The notes under the pieces: generated by a model | Databases searched by the model: none | Told to the model about the DNA's origin: nothing | What the model saw: only the letters and a program-made list of their open reading frames with translations | Shown: positions 18,993-27,591 of the stretch, piece by piece | Numbering within the stretch: the first letter of the stretch is position 1 | Layout of the letters: every line of letters begins with the position of its first letter | DNA from: Rhodoferax sp. GW822-FHT02A01 | Lineage (GTDB): Bacteria > Pseudomonadota > Gammaproteobacteria > Burkholderiales > Burkholderiaceae_C | Assembly (NCBI RefSeq): GCF_038784515.1 | Contig: NZ_CP152376.1 | Location: 2,232,001 to 2,296,000 of the forward strand | Reading direction: 5' to 3' | DNA length: 64,000 bases | Position numbers and translations under genes: made by a program

Positions 18993-20399
18993 TCAGCGCG
19001 GCACTAGAAACCTGCTGCGCTCGGATACTTCTGTCGCTACGTCCGCGTCACCCACGGGGCGGATGTGAAACTGGATGGCAATGCTCTGCCCCGCGAGGGC
19101 TTCGGCCTGCGCCGCCGGCAACCGTACGGCAATCGGCAGCGTGCGCTCTTCGGTGGAGGCCAGCTCCAGCTCCGCCGGGCCCACAGTGCCAAGGCCGTCG
19201 ACTTGATCACTGGAGACGCTGATGCGGTAGCGCTGGGCATGCTCCAGCGCATGCATGACCTGCAGCCGGTAGACGTTTTCAATGGCGCCTTGCTCCACCA
19301 TGCGGGCCATCACGCCACGGTCACGGATGACGTTGACGCGCAGCGGGTTGTGCACGGCCAGGCCGGCAACCAGGCCCAGGACGAGTGCCTGCAACAGGCC
19401 GCCGTACACCAGCACACGCGGCCGGCGCAGGTGGTGCACCCAGGGCAGCCCGGTTCGGTTTGAGTCCATGGCGTTCTGCGTGGCATAGCGCACCAGGCCG
19501 CGGGGGGCACCGATCTTGTCCATCACGTCGTCGCAGGCGTCGATGCAGGCCGCGCAACCAATGCAGTTGCTCTGCAGCCCGTCGCGGATGTCGATGCCCG
19601 TAGGGCAGACCTGCACGCACATCGTGCAGTTGATGCAATCGCCCAGACCCTTCGCCTGTGCCTCGGTGCCACGTGCCCGGGAGCCACGGGGTTCGCCGCG
19701 GCGGCTGTCGTAGCCGATGATGAGTGTGTCCCGGTCAAACATGGCGCTCTGGAAGCGCGCATAGGGGCACATATGCTTGCAGACCTGTTCGCGCAGGTAA
19801 CCGGCATTGCCGTAGGTTGCCAGGCCATAGAAGCCGACCCAAAAAGTTTCCCACGGCCCCCAGCCGGCCTGCAGTGCCTCAATGGCCAGCGTGCGTGCCG
19901 GCGTGAAATAGGCCACAAAGGTGAAGCCGGTCCACAGGCTCAGGGTGATCCAGCTCACCTGCGTGCCCGCCTTGCGGGCCAGTTTGGCAAGCGACCAAGG
20001 CGATGCGTCCAGTCGCATGCGGGCACTGCGGTCGCCTTCGAACTGCTGCTCCAGCCACATGAAGAGCTTGGTGTACACCGTCTGCGGGCAGGCAAAACCG
20101 CACCAGATGCGGCCCGCCAGCGTGGTCACGAAAAACAGGCCCAGCGCCGAGATGATCAGCAGCAGGGTCAGGTAGATGAAATCCTGCGGATACAGCACCA
20201 GGTTGAAGAGGTAGAAGCGCCTGGCATCCAGGTCGAACAGCACCGCTTGGCGCCCGTTCCACAGCAGCCAGGGCGTGGCGTAGAACACCAGCTGCGTGAG
20301 CCACACCATGAGCCAGCGCAGGCGGGCAAAACGGCCGCTGGAAGAGCGGGTGTAGATCTTGATTTCGGCGTAGGGTCGGGCGGTGGTGGACGATGGCAT
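18993..20399 (-). CDS. ccoG: CcoG (FixG/RdxA), cytochrome cbb3 oxidase accessory ferredoxin-like protein, copy 1
   Basis: 468 residues. Membrane helices (for example LTQLVFYATPWLLWNGRQAV and FIYLTLLLIISALGLFFVTT) alternate with the CcoG signatures GRIWCGFACPQTVYTKLFMW and REQVCKHMCPYARFQSAMFD. Two ferredoxin [4Fe-4S] motifs follow, CINCTMCVQVCP and CIGCAACIDACD. The C-terminal quarter is a periplasmic Ig-like domain. CcoG reduces copper for insertion into cbb3 oxidase, by family knowledge. There are no cco genes here, and a second copy lies at 53805. It is divergent from a MocR gene with 91 bases between. Confidence 0.94.
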   Translation of the reverse strand: MPSSTTARPYAEIKIYTRSSSGRFARLRWLMVWLTQLVFYATPWLLWNGRQAVLFDLDARRFYLFNLVLYPQDFIYLTLLLIISALGLFFVTTLAGRIWCGFACPQTVYTKLFMWLEQQFEGDRSARMRLDASPWSLAKLARKAGTQVSWITLSLWTGFTFVAYFTPARTLAIEALQAGWGPWETFWVGFYGLATYGNAGYLREQVCKHMCPYARFQSAMFDRDTLIIGYDSRRGEPRGSRARGTEAQAKGLGDCINCTMCVQVCPTGIDIRDGLQSNCIGCAACIDACDDVMDKIGAPRGLVRYATQNAMDSNRTGLPWVHHLRRPRVLVYGGLLQALVLGLVAGLAVHNPLRVNVIRDRGVMARMVEQGAIENVYRLQVMHALEHAQRYRISVSSDQVDGLGTVGPAELELASTEERTLPIAVRLPAAQAEALAGQSIAIQFHIRPVGDADVATEVSERSRFLVPR

Positions 20400-20439
20400 G
20401 GTGCAATCCTGGTCGTTGCACCGACTATGCCGCGCCTTG

Positions 20440-20485
20440 AACTGATGGGTAAGATGCAGATCTCAGAAAAAATACCGTATCAGTT
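20440..20485. promoter_or_regulatory. Inverted repeat between ccoG and the MocR gene
   Basis: AACTGAT (20440-20446) and its inverse ATCAGTT (20479-20485) flank an A-rich centre, all within the 91-base divergent promoter region and just before the MocR start. MocR regulators often bind repeats in such divergent regions, so this is a candidate operator. Spacing between the arms is 32 bases. Support is by position only. Confidence 0.35.
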
Positions 20486-20490
20486 CGACC

Positions 20491-21900
20491 ATGAAGCTGT
20501 ATGAACGCTATGCCGACGAGATTGCCGACCTGATTCGCAACCAGGTGCTGTTGCCAGGTGCGCGCCTGCCGTCCGTGCGCCAGGCCCGCAGCCAGCGCAA
20601 GGTCAGCCCGTCCACCGTGTTCGAGGCCTACAGCCTGCTGGAAGCGCGTGGCCTGATCCAGTGCCGCCCGCGTTCCGGCTATTACGTCAATGCCCAGAGC
20701 CGCGTGCGCACGCCGGAACCCGCCACCGCACCGACCGTGCCGCAGTCCACTGCCGTGGATATCAGCGACCTGGTGTTCGATGTGCTGGGCTCCACCCGCA
20801 ACACCGAGCTGGTGCCGCTGGGCTCGGCCTTTCCTTCCGCCCATCTGTTTCCGCTGGACAAGCTGGCCAAGGGACTGACCCCGGCGATGCGTCAGCTGGC
20901 GCCCGAGCGGTTGACCGAAAACCTGACCATGGGTGATGAGCAGTTGCGCCGCCAGATTGCCCTGCGATACACCGTGGCGGGCACCCGGGTGGACGCGTCG
21001 GAGCTGGTCATCACCAACGGCGCCATGGAAGCCCTGAACCTGTGCCTGCAGGCCGTCACCCAGCCGGGTGATGTGGTGGTGGTGGAGTCGCCCACCTTCT
21101 ATGCGGCCTTGCAGGCGCTGGAGCGGCTGCAGCTGCGTGCGGTGGAGGTGGCAACGCATCCGCGCCACGGGGTGGACCTGCAGTCTCTCGCGACAGTGCT
21201 CGAACAGCATCCGGTCAAGGCCTGCTGGCTGATGCCCAACTTCCAGAACCCGCTGGGCAGTCTGATGCCGGTGGAAAACAAGCGCAGTCTGGTAGCGCTG
21301 TTGGCCCGCCACCAGGTTCCGCTGATCGAAGACGACGTGTATGGCGAGCTGTACTTCGGCCTCTCGCGGCCATCACCTGCCAAGGCCTTTGACACGCAGG
21401 GGCTGGTGCTGCATTGCAGCTCCTTCTCCAAGAGCCTGGCGCCGGGCTACCGCGTGGGGTGGGTGGCCGCCGGGCGCTATGCCGAGCAGGTGCAACGGTT
21501 GAAGCTGATGACCAGCCTGTCGTCGGCGATTCCGTCCCAGCTGGCCCTGGCGTCTTACCTGCAGACGGGAGGTTTTGACCGGCACTTGCGCCAGATGCGG
21601 TTGCGCCTGGAGGAAAACGCCAGCATGGCATTGCGCACCATCGCCCGGTATTTCCCCAAAGGCACGCGGGTGACGCGACCGCAGGGTGGCTACTTTCTGT
21701 GGGGGGAGTTGCCGCAAACGGCAGATGCCCTGGCGCTGCACCGTGCCGCTCTGGCAGAGGGCATCAGTGTGGCACCAGGGCATTTGTTTTCAGCCGATCG
21801 GCGTTTTTCGCACCACCTGCGCCTGAACTATGGGCACCATGATGCGACCATTCTGGCCGCGGCACTCAAGGTGCTGGGGCGAGCGTGTGGCGTGCATTGA
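20491..21900 (+). CDS. MocR-type regulator (GntR helix-turn-helix fused to aminotransferase fold)
   Basis: 469 residues. An N-terminal GntR winged helix (LPGARLPSVRQARSQRKVSP, STVFEAYSLLEARGLI) is joined by a linker to a class I aminotransferase-like domain. The PLP-binding Lys is in SFSKSLAPGYRVGW (about residue 313), and FQNPLGSLMP and EDDVYGELYF mark the cofactor pocket. Such proteins sense PLP or amino compounds. It is divergent from ccoG, which suggests but does not prove control of that gene. No pdxST or transporter neighbour names the ligand. Confidence 0.93.
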   Translation: MKLYERYADEIADLIRNQVLLPGARLPSVRQARSQRKVSPSTVFEAYSLLEARGLIQCRPRSGYYVNAQSRVRTPEPATAPTVPQSTAVDISDLVFDVLGSTRNTELVPLGSAFPSAHLFPLDKLAKGLTPAMRQLAPERLTENLTMGDEQLRRQIALRYTVAGTRVDASELVITNGAMEALNLCLQAVTQPGDVVVVESPTFYAALQALERLQLRAVEVATHPRHGVDLQSLATVLEQHPVKACWLMPNFQNPLGSLMPVENKRSLVALLARHQVPLIEDDVYGELYFGLSRPSPAKAFDTQGLVLHCSSFSKSLAPGYRVGWVAAGRYAEQVQRLKLMTSLSSAIPSQLALASYLQTGGFDRHLRQMRLRLEENASMALRTIARYFPKGTRVTRPQGGYFLWGELPQTADALALHRAALAEGISVAPGHLFSADRRFSHHLRLNYGHHDATILAAALKVLGRACGVH

Positions 21901-21984
21901 CCAGCCCTGCACGGCGGAAATGCATCAAGCCCTATAGTGGCTGGCATATTGACCCGAGCAGCAAGGAACTCCAAAGGGATTGCA

Positions 21985-22788
21985 ATGAAAAAATGGTTGA
22001 TGACGGGATTGTTGGCCTTGGGCCTGCTGGGATGGGCGCACGCCGATGAAGCACTTCGCCAGGCCATAGCCAGCCCGCTGCGCACACCGGCTTTTGCCGC
22101 ACGCGACGGCTGGCGTCACCCCTATGAAACGCTGACCTTCTTTGGTTTGCGCCCAGACAGTACCGTGGTTGAAATCAGCCCCGGTGGGGGCTGGTACACG
22201 GAAATCCTGGCGCCTTATCTGCGCGAAAAGGGTCAGTTGATTCTGGCGGCCGATGATCCGCTCTCAACCAAACCGGAAACGGTCAAGGGTCTGGAGCGGC
22301 TCAAGGCCAAGCTGGCGACCCAGCCGGCGTTGTACGACCGAGTCAAACTGGGTGTGTTTGCACCACCAGACAAGCTGGACTATGCAGCGTCCGCCAGCGC
22401 CGATCTGGTACTGACATTCCGCAATGTGCACAACTGGATGAGCGATGGCGACGCGGGCGTGCGTGCGGTATTTGCCAGCGCCTATCGCGCGCTCAAGAAA
22501 GGTGGGGTGCTGGGGGTAGTGGAGCATCGTTTGCCCGCCGCAGCCATTCAGGATGCCACCAGCAGCAGCGGCTATGTGCACCAGGATTACGTGGTCCAGC
22601 TGGCACAGGAAGTCGGATTCCGTCTGGAGGCCAGTTCGGAGATCAATGCCAATTCCAAGGATACGGCAGACCATGTCGGTGGTGTCTGGGCCTTGCCACC
22701 AACCTATGCGAACAAGGATGTGGACAGGGACAAATATCAGGCTATTGGGGAAAGTGACCGCATGACGCTGAAATTCGTCAAGCCGTGA
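21985..22788 (+). CDS. Exported SAM-methyltransferase-like protein
   Basis: 267 residues from the ATG at 21985, which follows AAAGGGATTGCA. The first 21 residues are a signal peptide (WLMTGLLALGLLGWAHADEA), unusual for a methyltransferase. The Rossmann-like core shows VVEISPGGGWYTEILAPYLR (motif I), DLVLTFRNVHNWM and KKGGVLGVVEHRLPA. It resembles the predicted exported methyltransferases of COG4798. Since SAM is cytosolic, the role in the periplasm is unclear; it may bind another ligand. No operon partner is seen. Confidence 0.85.
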   Translation: MKKWLMTGLLALGLLGWAHADEALRQAIASPLRTPAFAARDGWRHPYETLTFFGLRPDSTVVEISPGGGWYTEILAPYLREKGQLILAADDPLSTKPETVKGLERLKAKLATQPALYDRVKLGVFAPPDKLDYAASASADLVLTFRNVHNWMSDGDAGVRAVFASAYRALKKGGVLGVVEHRLPAAAIQDATSSSGYVHQDYVVQLAQEVGFRLEASSEINANSKDTADHVGGVWALPPTYANKDVDRDKYQAIGESDRMTLKFVKP

Positions 22789-22851
22789 GTAGCCTGGTGC
22801 TGCAGCCTTAGCAGCATATTCAGCAGCCGGGCACCGTCGGCTAGGCGGCGG

Positions 22852-23277
22852 TCATTGACCGGCAGGAGTCGCCGCTGGGACTGTTGCCTGCGTAACCACG
22901 TTGAAAGGTTCCACCTCGGAACCGAACTCCGACTCTTCTGCCTGCAGCTTCTGAGCGATCACGAAGTTGTTGATGTTGGTCAGCGAGGTGATCACCGGAA
23001 AACCGAAATCGTGAAGGGTTGACCCATAAATCACGATGTTGTTGCAATGCGCCTGGTTGATTCGCTGCGCCACCCGTTGCCAACCCTCTTGCTCGGCCAC
23101 GGGAACAATGGATAGCGTGGGCCACGGCATACCATTGAAGGACTTGGCGGACCAGATTCGCAGCTCGAAATGGTTGGTGACGGAGTTCAGCAAAGCTTCT
23201 TTGATCATCTGGATGGCGGTCGTGTCGTAGAACTCTTCAAAGTCCACCATTTCCACGTAGATGCGGCATTTCGTCAT
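22852..23277 (-). CDS. Uncharacterised 141-residue protein
   Basis: No family recognised. The start is set at the second ATG (23277): TGAGGA lies six bases before it but too close to the first ATG at 23283. The protein is cytosolic-looking, alternating strands and helices: KCRIYVEMVDFEEFYDTTAI, SVTNHFELRIWSAKSFNGMP, NNIVIYGSTLHDFGFPVITS. The C-terminal 20 residues are Ala/Pro/Thr-rich. It is divergent from the chemoreceptor gene with 245 bases between, in which I see no other gene. Confidence 0.6.
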   Translation of the reverse strand: MTKCRIYVEMVDFEEFYDTTAIQMIKEALLNSVTNHFELRIWSAKSFNGMPWPTLSIVPVAEQEGWQRVAQRINQAHCNNIVIYGSTLHDFGFPVITSLTNINNFVIAQKLQAEESEFGSEVEPFNVVTQATVPAATPAGQ

Positions 23278-23522
23278 AGACATTCCTCACAGTATTTGGC
23301 GTTCCGTATTGGAAAGGCGCGCAGGCTTTGGCTCAAGTTCTGTGTAGCCGCTTTTACATTCGTGTTCACGCAGTTTTGTAAATGCCACGTAACACTTTTT
23401 GCGACCTCGTTCTCCGCTCGATTCAATGGCGGCAGGTTGAATTTTCAGCCAGCCAATATGAATGAAAAGTGCTGTCCCGTTCCGGTTCAAGGCGGACAGC
23501 ATGCATAGACAAAGGAGTATCT

Positions 23523-25130
23523 ATGTTCGCCGTGTTTGATAACCTGGGCATACGCAACCGATTCGCCATCCTGCTGGGAATCTTCCTACTGGGTTTTGCG
23601 TTATTCGGCTTCTGGTCCTTCAAGACATTGAATGAACTGCAAGTCAATGGCCCGCTATTCCAGCGCATTGTCAAGAACAAGGACCTGGTAGCGGACATTC
23701 TCCCTCCGCCAGCCTACATCATCGAGTCTTATCTGACCGTCCTGCAACTCAGCTCTTCGCCCGATGCGAAGTCGCGTGAAGAGCTCATACAAAAGCTCTC
23801 GCGTCTGCATGGCGAATACAACGAATCGCACAACAAGTGGAAAGCCAGCCATTTGAGTGAGGACCTGGCGGATGTGTTTCTCACGCAGGCTGATACGCCG
23901 GCACAGGCCTTTTATGAAACCGTTGCATCCAAACTGATACCTGCTGTGCAGGCCGAAGACAGGGATGCCACTGCAAAAGCCTTGCAGGAGCTGGAGGCCA
24001 TATACGAACTTCACCGGACAGCCATTGATAGCACCGTGCTCAAGGTCAACAAACTGGTGGAGCAGGATCAGGCCGATGCAGAGGTGCGTATTCAGGACGC
24101 CAGTAATTTGCTGGTTGCGACTCTGGTGGTGTCCTTGATTGCAAGTCTGGGCGTGGCTGTCATGATTATTCGCAGCATAGTCAGGCCCTTGGCCGAAGCC
24201 GTACGGGCAGCCAAGACCTTTGCCTCCGGCGATCTGAGTGCCAGCCTGGACCCCAAAGGCAAGCATGAGTTTGCGCAACTGCTGGCTGCCATGCGTGAAA
24301 TGCAACTCAGACTGTCAGCGCTGGTGCTGCGTGTGCGCATGGGATCGGAAGCCGTGGACTCGGCATCGGGAGAAATATCCCACGGCAATATGGATTTGAG
24401 CGAGCGCACGGAACGTCAGGCAGGGGAGTTGCAGAACACGGCGGCATCCATGGAGCAGCTCAGTGCACAGGTGCGTCACAACGCCGACAATGCCCGCGCC
24501 GCCGATCAACTGGCGCGCAATGCCTCGCAGGTTGCGTCCCAAGGAGGCGGCGTTGTGGAACAAGTGGTCGAGACCATGAAGGGCATCGATCAGCAGTCAC
24601 AGAAGATTGCGGAAATCACCAGCGTGATTGACGGAATTGCCTTTCAGACCAATATCCTGGCGTTGAATGCCGCGGTGGAAGCGGCGCGCGCCGGTGAACA
24701 GGGCCGTGGGTTTGCGGTCGTCGCCAATGAGGTGCGTGCTCTGGCCGGCCGCAGCGCAGAAGCCGCAAAGGAGATCAAGGAACTGATCACCGCCAGCGTG
24801 GATCGCGTGCAGAAGGGATCGGTGTTGGCAGACCGTGCGGGCGAAACCATGCGGGACGTGGTGCAGTCCATCCAACGCGTGTCCGATATCGTGGGCGAAA
24901 TCACCGTGGCAAGCATCGAACAGTCCGCCGGGGTGAATCAGGTCACCGACTCCGTGGCTCAAATGGACCAGGTGACGCAGCAGAACGCCGCCTTGGTTGA
25001 GGAGATGGCCGCCGCTGCCATGGGGCTGAAGCAACAAGCCAATGAGTTGGTTTCTTTTGTATCGGTTTTTCGTTTGCCGCCCAAGCTCGCCATGAATGAG
25101 CTGCCTGTCGGAATCGAGTTTGCAGGCTGA
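23523..25130 (+). CDS. Methyl-accepting chemotaxis protein
   Basis: 535 residues from the ATG at 23523, which follows AAAGGAGTATCT. Domains: TM1 (about 15-36, FAILLGIFLLGFALFGFWSF), a periplasmic four-helix-type sensor to about residue 190, TM2 (LLVATLVVSLIASLGVAVMI), HAMP, and a signalling domain with the hairpin tip IAFQTNILALNAAVEAARAG then EQGRGFAVVANEVRALAGRS. The ligand-binding part is helical with no named motif. There is no C-terminal CheR pentapeptide; it ends LPVGIEFAG. No che genes are nearby. Confidence 0.96.
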   Translation: MFAVFDNLGIRNRFAILLGIFLLGFALFGFWSFKTLNELQVNGPLFQRIVKNKDLVADILPPPAYIIESYLTVLQLSSSPDAKSREELIQKLSRLHGEYNESHNKWKASHLSEDLADVFLTQADTPAQAFYETVASKLIPAVQAEDRDATAKALQELEAIYELHRTAIDSTVLKVNKLVEQDQADAEVRIQDASNLLVATLVVSLIASLGVAVMIIRSIVRPLAEAVRAAKTFASGDLSASLDPKGKHEFAQLLAAMREMQLRLSALVLRVRMGSEAVDSASGEISHGNMDLSERTERQAGELQNTAASMEQLSAQVRHNADNARAADQLARNASQVASQGGGVVEQVVETMKGIDQQSQKIAEITSVIDGIAFQTNILALNAAVEAARAGEQGRGFAVVANEVRALAGRSAEAAKEIKELITASVDRVQKGSVLADRAGETMRDVVQSIQRVSDIVGEITVASIEQSAGVNQVTDSVAQMDQVTQQNAALVEEMAAAAMGLKQQANELVSFVSVFRLPPKLAMNELPVGIEFAG

Positions 25131-25162
25131 GTGACGCAGATGCGTCGAACGATCGGGACGTG

Positions 25163-25561
25163 TCAGGCCACGTCCACCTGCATCGACGTGTTGACTGCAG
25201 GTGCCGTGTTGAAAGCTGGAAGTTCGACGTAGCGCCTGCGCTTGTGCTGAACGACAGGAGCGGTGACGCCCTCTGCCGCATTGGTGTTGCGCCGGCGTGT
25301 AGTTGCATACGACTCCCCGCGTCCGGTAGTCAGCGCCAATTGAATGGCTTCTTCTACCGCGCGGGCGTCCAGCGGACGGACCAAGGAACCATTGACACGC
25401 ACATAGGACCCTGACGCCGTGGTGGCCAGCAGGCCAAACTCCATGCCCATGCGCACAATACCCAGTACGTTGAACTCTTTTGGGGCCGCCACAAAGGCCT
25501 TCATGGCTTGCGTTCCGAGCACGACCTTCAAAGTTTGCAAGGATTTTGATTTGCTGTTCAT
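25163..25561 (-). CDS. Uncharacterised protein, paralogue of the gene at 1353-1769
   Basis: 132 residues from the ATG at 25561; an upstream in-frame start at 25594 adds 11 residues that lack a partner in the paralogue. The core KAFVAAPKEFNVLGIVRMGM, EFGLL, YVRVNGSLVRPLDARAVEEA and LTTGRGES repeats that of the first copy almost position by position. The tail is again basic (TRRRN, HKRRRYV) but unrelated in sequence. No membrane segment is present. The basic tail and compact core would fit a nucleic-acid-associated protein, but that is a guess. Confidence 0.72.
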   Translation of the reverse strand: MNSKSKSLQTLKVVLGTQAMKAFVAAPKEFNVLGIVRMGMEFGLLATTASGSYVRVNGSLVRPLDARAVEEAIQLALTTGRGESYATTRRRNTNAAEGVTAPVVQHKRRRYVELPAFNTAPAVNTSMQVDVA

Positions 25562-25757
25562 ATGTCTCTCACCCAGGTCGATTGCTGCCGCCACTGTGTG
25601 CTGAAACTATTGCGGCGACAGGCGGAATGTGGTGATTCGATTAGATGACAGGCCGGCAAAATCCACTGTAAAAGCCACTTTGCAATCGCTGCGGAAAAGT
25701 TGCTGTGAATCAATCCGGGCCATGCGCCAGAATCGGAGTTAGCAGATAGGAGTAGGA

Positions 25758-26786
25758 ATGTTTCGACCAGATCGCTTGGGAGCCAGCAGACTCAATGACT
25801 TTGCACGATTGTGCGCGCGTGGTTGCGGGCTTGCGTTGACTGCCCTTGTCGCGTTGACAGCTTGCTCCGGAAGGCAGACGTCAGGCTGGTCCGGTTACGC
25901 CGAGGGCGACTATGTGTACGTGTCTTCACCGTTGGGCGGGCAACTCAACAGTGTGGACGTGCGTATCGGCCAAACCGTGGAGCAAGGCGCGCAGTTGTTC
26001 GTGCTGGATGCGGAAAGTGAACTCGCGGCCCAGCAGGAGGCCGCGTCCCGCCTCAGCGCGGCACAGGCGCAGTCGCGGGATATGGACACCGGCAAGCGCC
26101 GCGAAGAAGTCGCCGTCACGCAGGCGCAACTGGAACAGGCTCGCGTGGCGGAGACCCTGGCGGCGAGCGACCTGCAGCGCCAGCAGCAACTGGTGGCGCA
26201 GGGCTTTGTGTCCAAGGCACGTGCCGAAGACGCCGCGACCACACTGAAGCAGGCTCACGCCCACGTCGAGGAACTCGCCGCCGCCATGCAGGTGGTACAT
26301 CTGCCCGCCCGCAATGAGGAGCGTGCGGCACAGCAGGCCAGTGCCCAGGCGGCTCGGGAAGTCTTGCATCAAAACCAGTGGCGCGTGCAGCAAAAGCAGC
26401 AGAAGGCGCCCGTTGCAGCTTGGGTTGCAGATGTGTTCTACAGGCCGGGCGAGTTCGTACCGGCGGGGCAGCCGGTGGTGTCGCTGTTGCCACCGACCAA
26501 TATCAAGGCGCGTTTCTTTGTACCGGAGGCGGACCTGGCCAGTTTGCACGCCGGGCAGAGCGTTTCACTTTCCTGCGATGGTTGCGGTGCTCCGATTGCT
26601 GCAGTGGTGAGCCGTATCTCCACCCAGCCGGAGTTCACGCCGCCGGTCATCTATTCCAATTCGCAGCGCAGCAAGCTGGTCTTCATGGCCGAGGCGCAAC
26701 CCTCTGCACAGGATGCGTCGCGGCTCAAGCCGGGGCAGCCCCTTGACGTTCGTCCGGCAACACAGGCAAACGGGGCTGCCAGATAA
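25758..26786 (+). CDS. HlyD-family periplasmic adaptor (lipoprotein-like)
   Basis: 342 residues. Signal segment to about residue 36, ending LTACSG, so it may be a lipoprotein. Then SPLGGQLNSVDVRIGQTVEQ (lipoyl half), a long helical hairpin (about 85-215) rich in Gln and Ala with LVAQGFVSKARAEDAATTLK, and a beta-barrel with PAGQPVVSLLPPTNIKARFF. It resembles E. coli YbhG. It bridges an ABC exporter to the outer membrane. The ABC ATPase gene begins one base after its stop; the three genes form an operon. Confidence 0.9.
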   Translation: MFRPDRLGASRLNDFARLCARGCGLALTALVALTACSGRQTSGWSGYAEGDYVYVSSPLGGQLNSVDVRIGQTVEQGAQLFVLDAESELAAQQEAASRLSAAQAQSRDMDTGKRREEVAVTQAQLEQARVAETLAASDLQRQQQLVAQGFVSKARAEDAATTLKQAHAHVEELAAAMQVVHLPARNEERAAQQASAQAAREVLHQNQWRVQQKQQKAPVAAWVADVFYRPGEFVPAGQPVVSLLPPTNIKARFFVPEADLASLHAGQSVSLSCDGCGAPIAAVVSRISTQPEFTPPVIYSNSQRSKLVFMAEAQPSAQDASRLKPGQPLDVRPATQANGAAR

Positions 26787-26787
26787 C

Positions 26788-27591
26788 ATGCAGAACACCC
26801 AACTGGATCCCTCGATGGGCACCTCAGGCGGGCTCGCAGACCGCAGCGAAGGTGCAGGACCGTGGGCAATCGACGTACGCGGCCTGATCAAGCGCTATGG
26901 CAAACGCACGGTAGTCAATGGCATCGCCCTGCAGGTTCAGACCGGCAAGATCGTGGGCTTCCTGGGGCCCAACGGCAGCGGAAAGACCACCACCATCCGC
27001 ATGATCTGCGGCCTGCTCACACCCGATGCGGGCAGTGGTACCTGCCTGGGGTTGGACCTGATCCGGGGTGCTGCGGCGATCAAGCGCCAGGTGGGTTACA
27101 TGACGCAGAAGTTCGGTTTGTATGACGATCTATCCATCCGCGAAAACCTCGACTTTGTGGCGCGACTTTTTGAATTGCCCGACCGCAGGCAGGCGGTAGA
27201 CGGCGCGTTGGAGCGCCTGGGTCTGAGCGCCCGCCAGCAGCAACTGGCCGGGACGCTCTCAGGCGGCTGGAAGCAGCGGCTGGCGCTGGCGGCCTGTCTC
27301 ATCCACAAGCCGCGCCTGTTGTTGCTGGATGAGCCTACTGCCGGGGTAGACCCCAAGGCACGACGCGAATTCTGGGATCAGATCCATCAGCTGGCGACGC
27401 AAGGCATAACCGTGCTGGTGTCCACCCATTACATGGATGAGGCCGAGCGCTGCGATTCGCTGGTCTACATCGCTTATGGAAACATACTCGCCCAAGGCAC
27501 GGCACAGTCCATTGTGGCGGCCTCGGGCGCCAGCAATCTGGAGGATGCCTTTGTGCGCCTGGTGGGGCAGGTCAAGGACAATTTCGAATGA
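26788..27591 (+). CDS. ABC-2-type exporter ATPase
   Basis: 267 residues from the ATG at 26788, one base after the adaptor stop. Walker A FLGPNGSGKTTTIRMICGLL, Q-loop YMTQKFGLYDDLSIRENLDF, signature TLSGGWKQRLALAACLIHKP and Walker B LLLLDEPTAGVDP are complete, with the switch His in STHYMDEAERC. It corresponds to one half of E. coli YbhF, which has two such domains; here only one is present. It energises export of an unknown substrate. Its stop overlaps the permease start by four bases (ATGA). Confidence 0.93.
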   Translation: MQNTQLDPSMGTSGGLADRSEGAGPWAIDVRGLIKRYGKRTVVNGIALQVQTGKIVGFLGPNGSGKTTTIRMICGLLTPDAGSGTCLGLDLIRGAAAIKRQVGYMTQKFGLYDDLSIRENLDFVARLFELPDRRQAVDGALERLGLSARQQQLAGTLSGGWKQRLALAACLIHKPRLLLLDEPTAGVDPKARREFWDQIHQLATQGITVLVSTHYMDEAERCDSLVYIAYGNILAQGTAQSIVAASGASNLEDAFVRLVGQVKDNFE

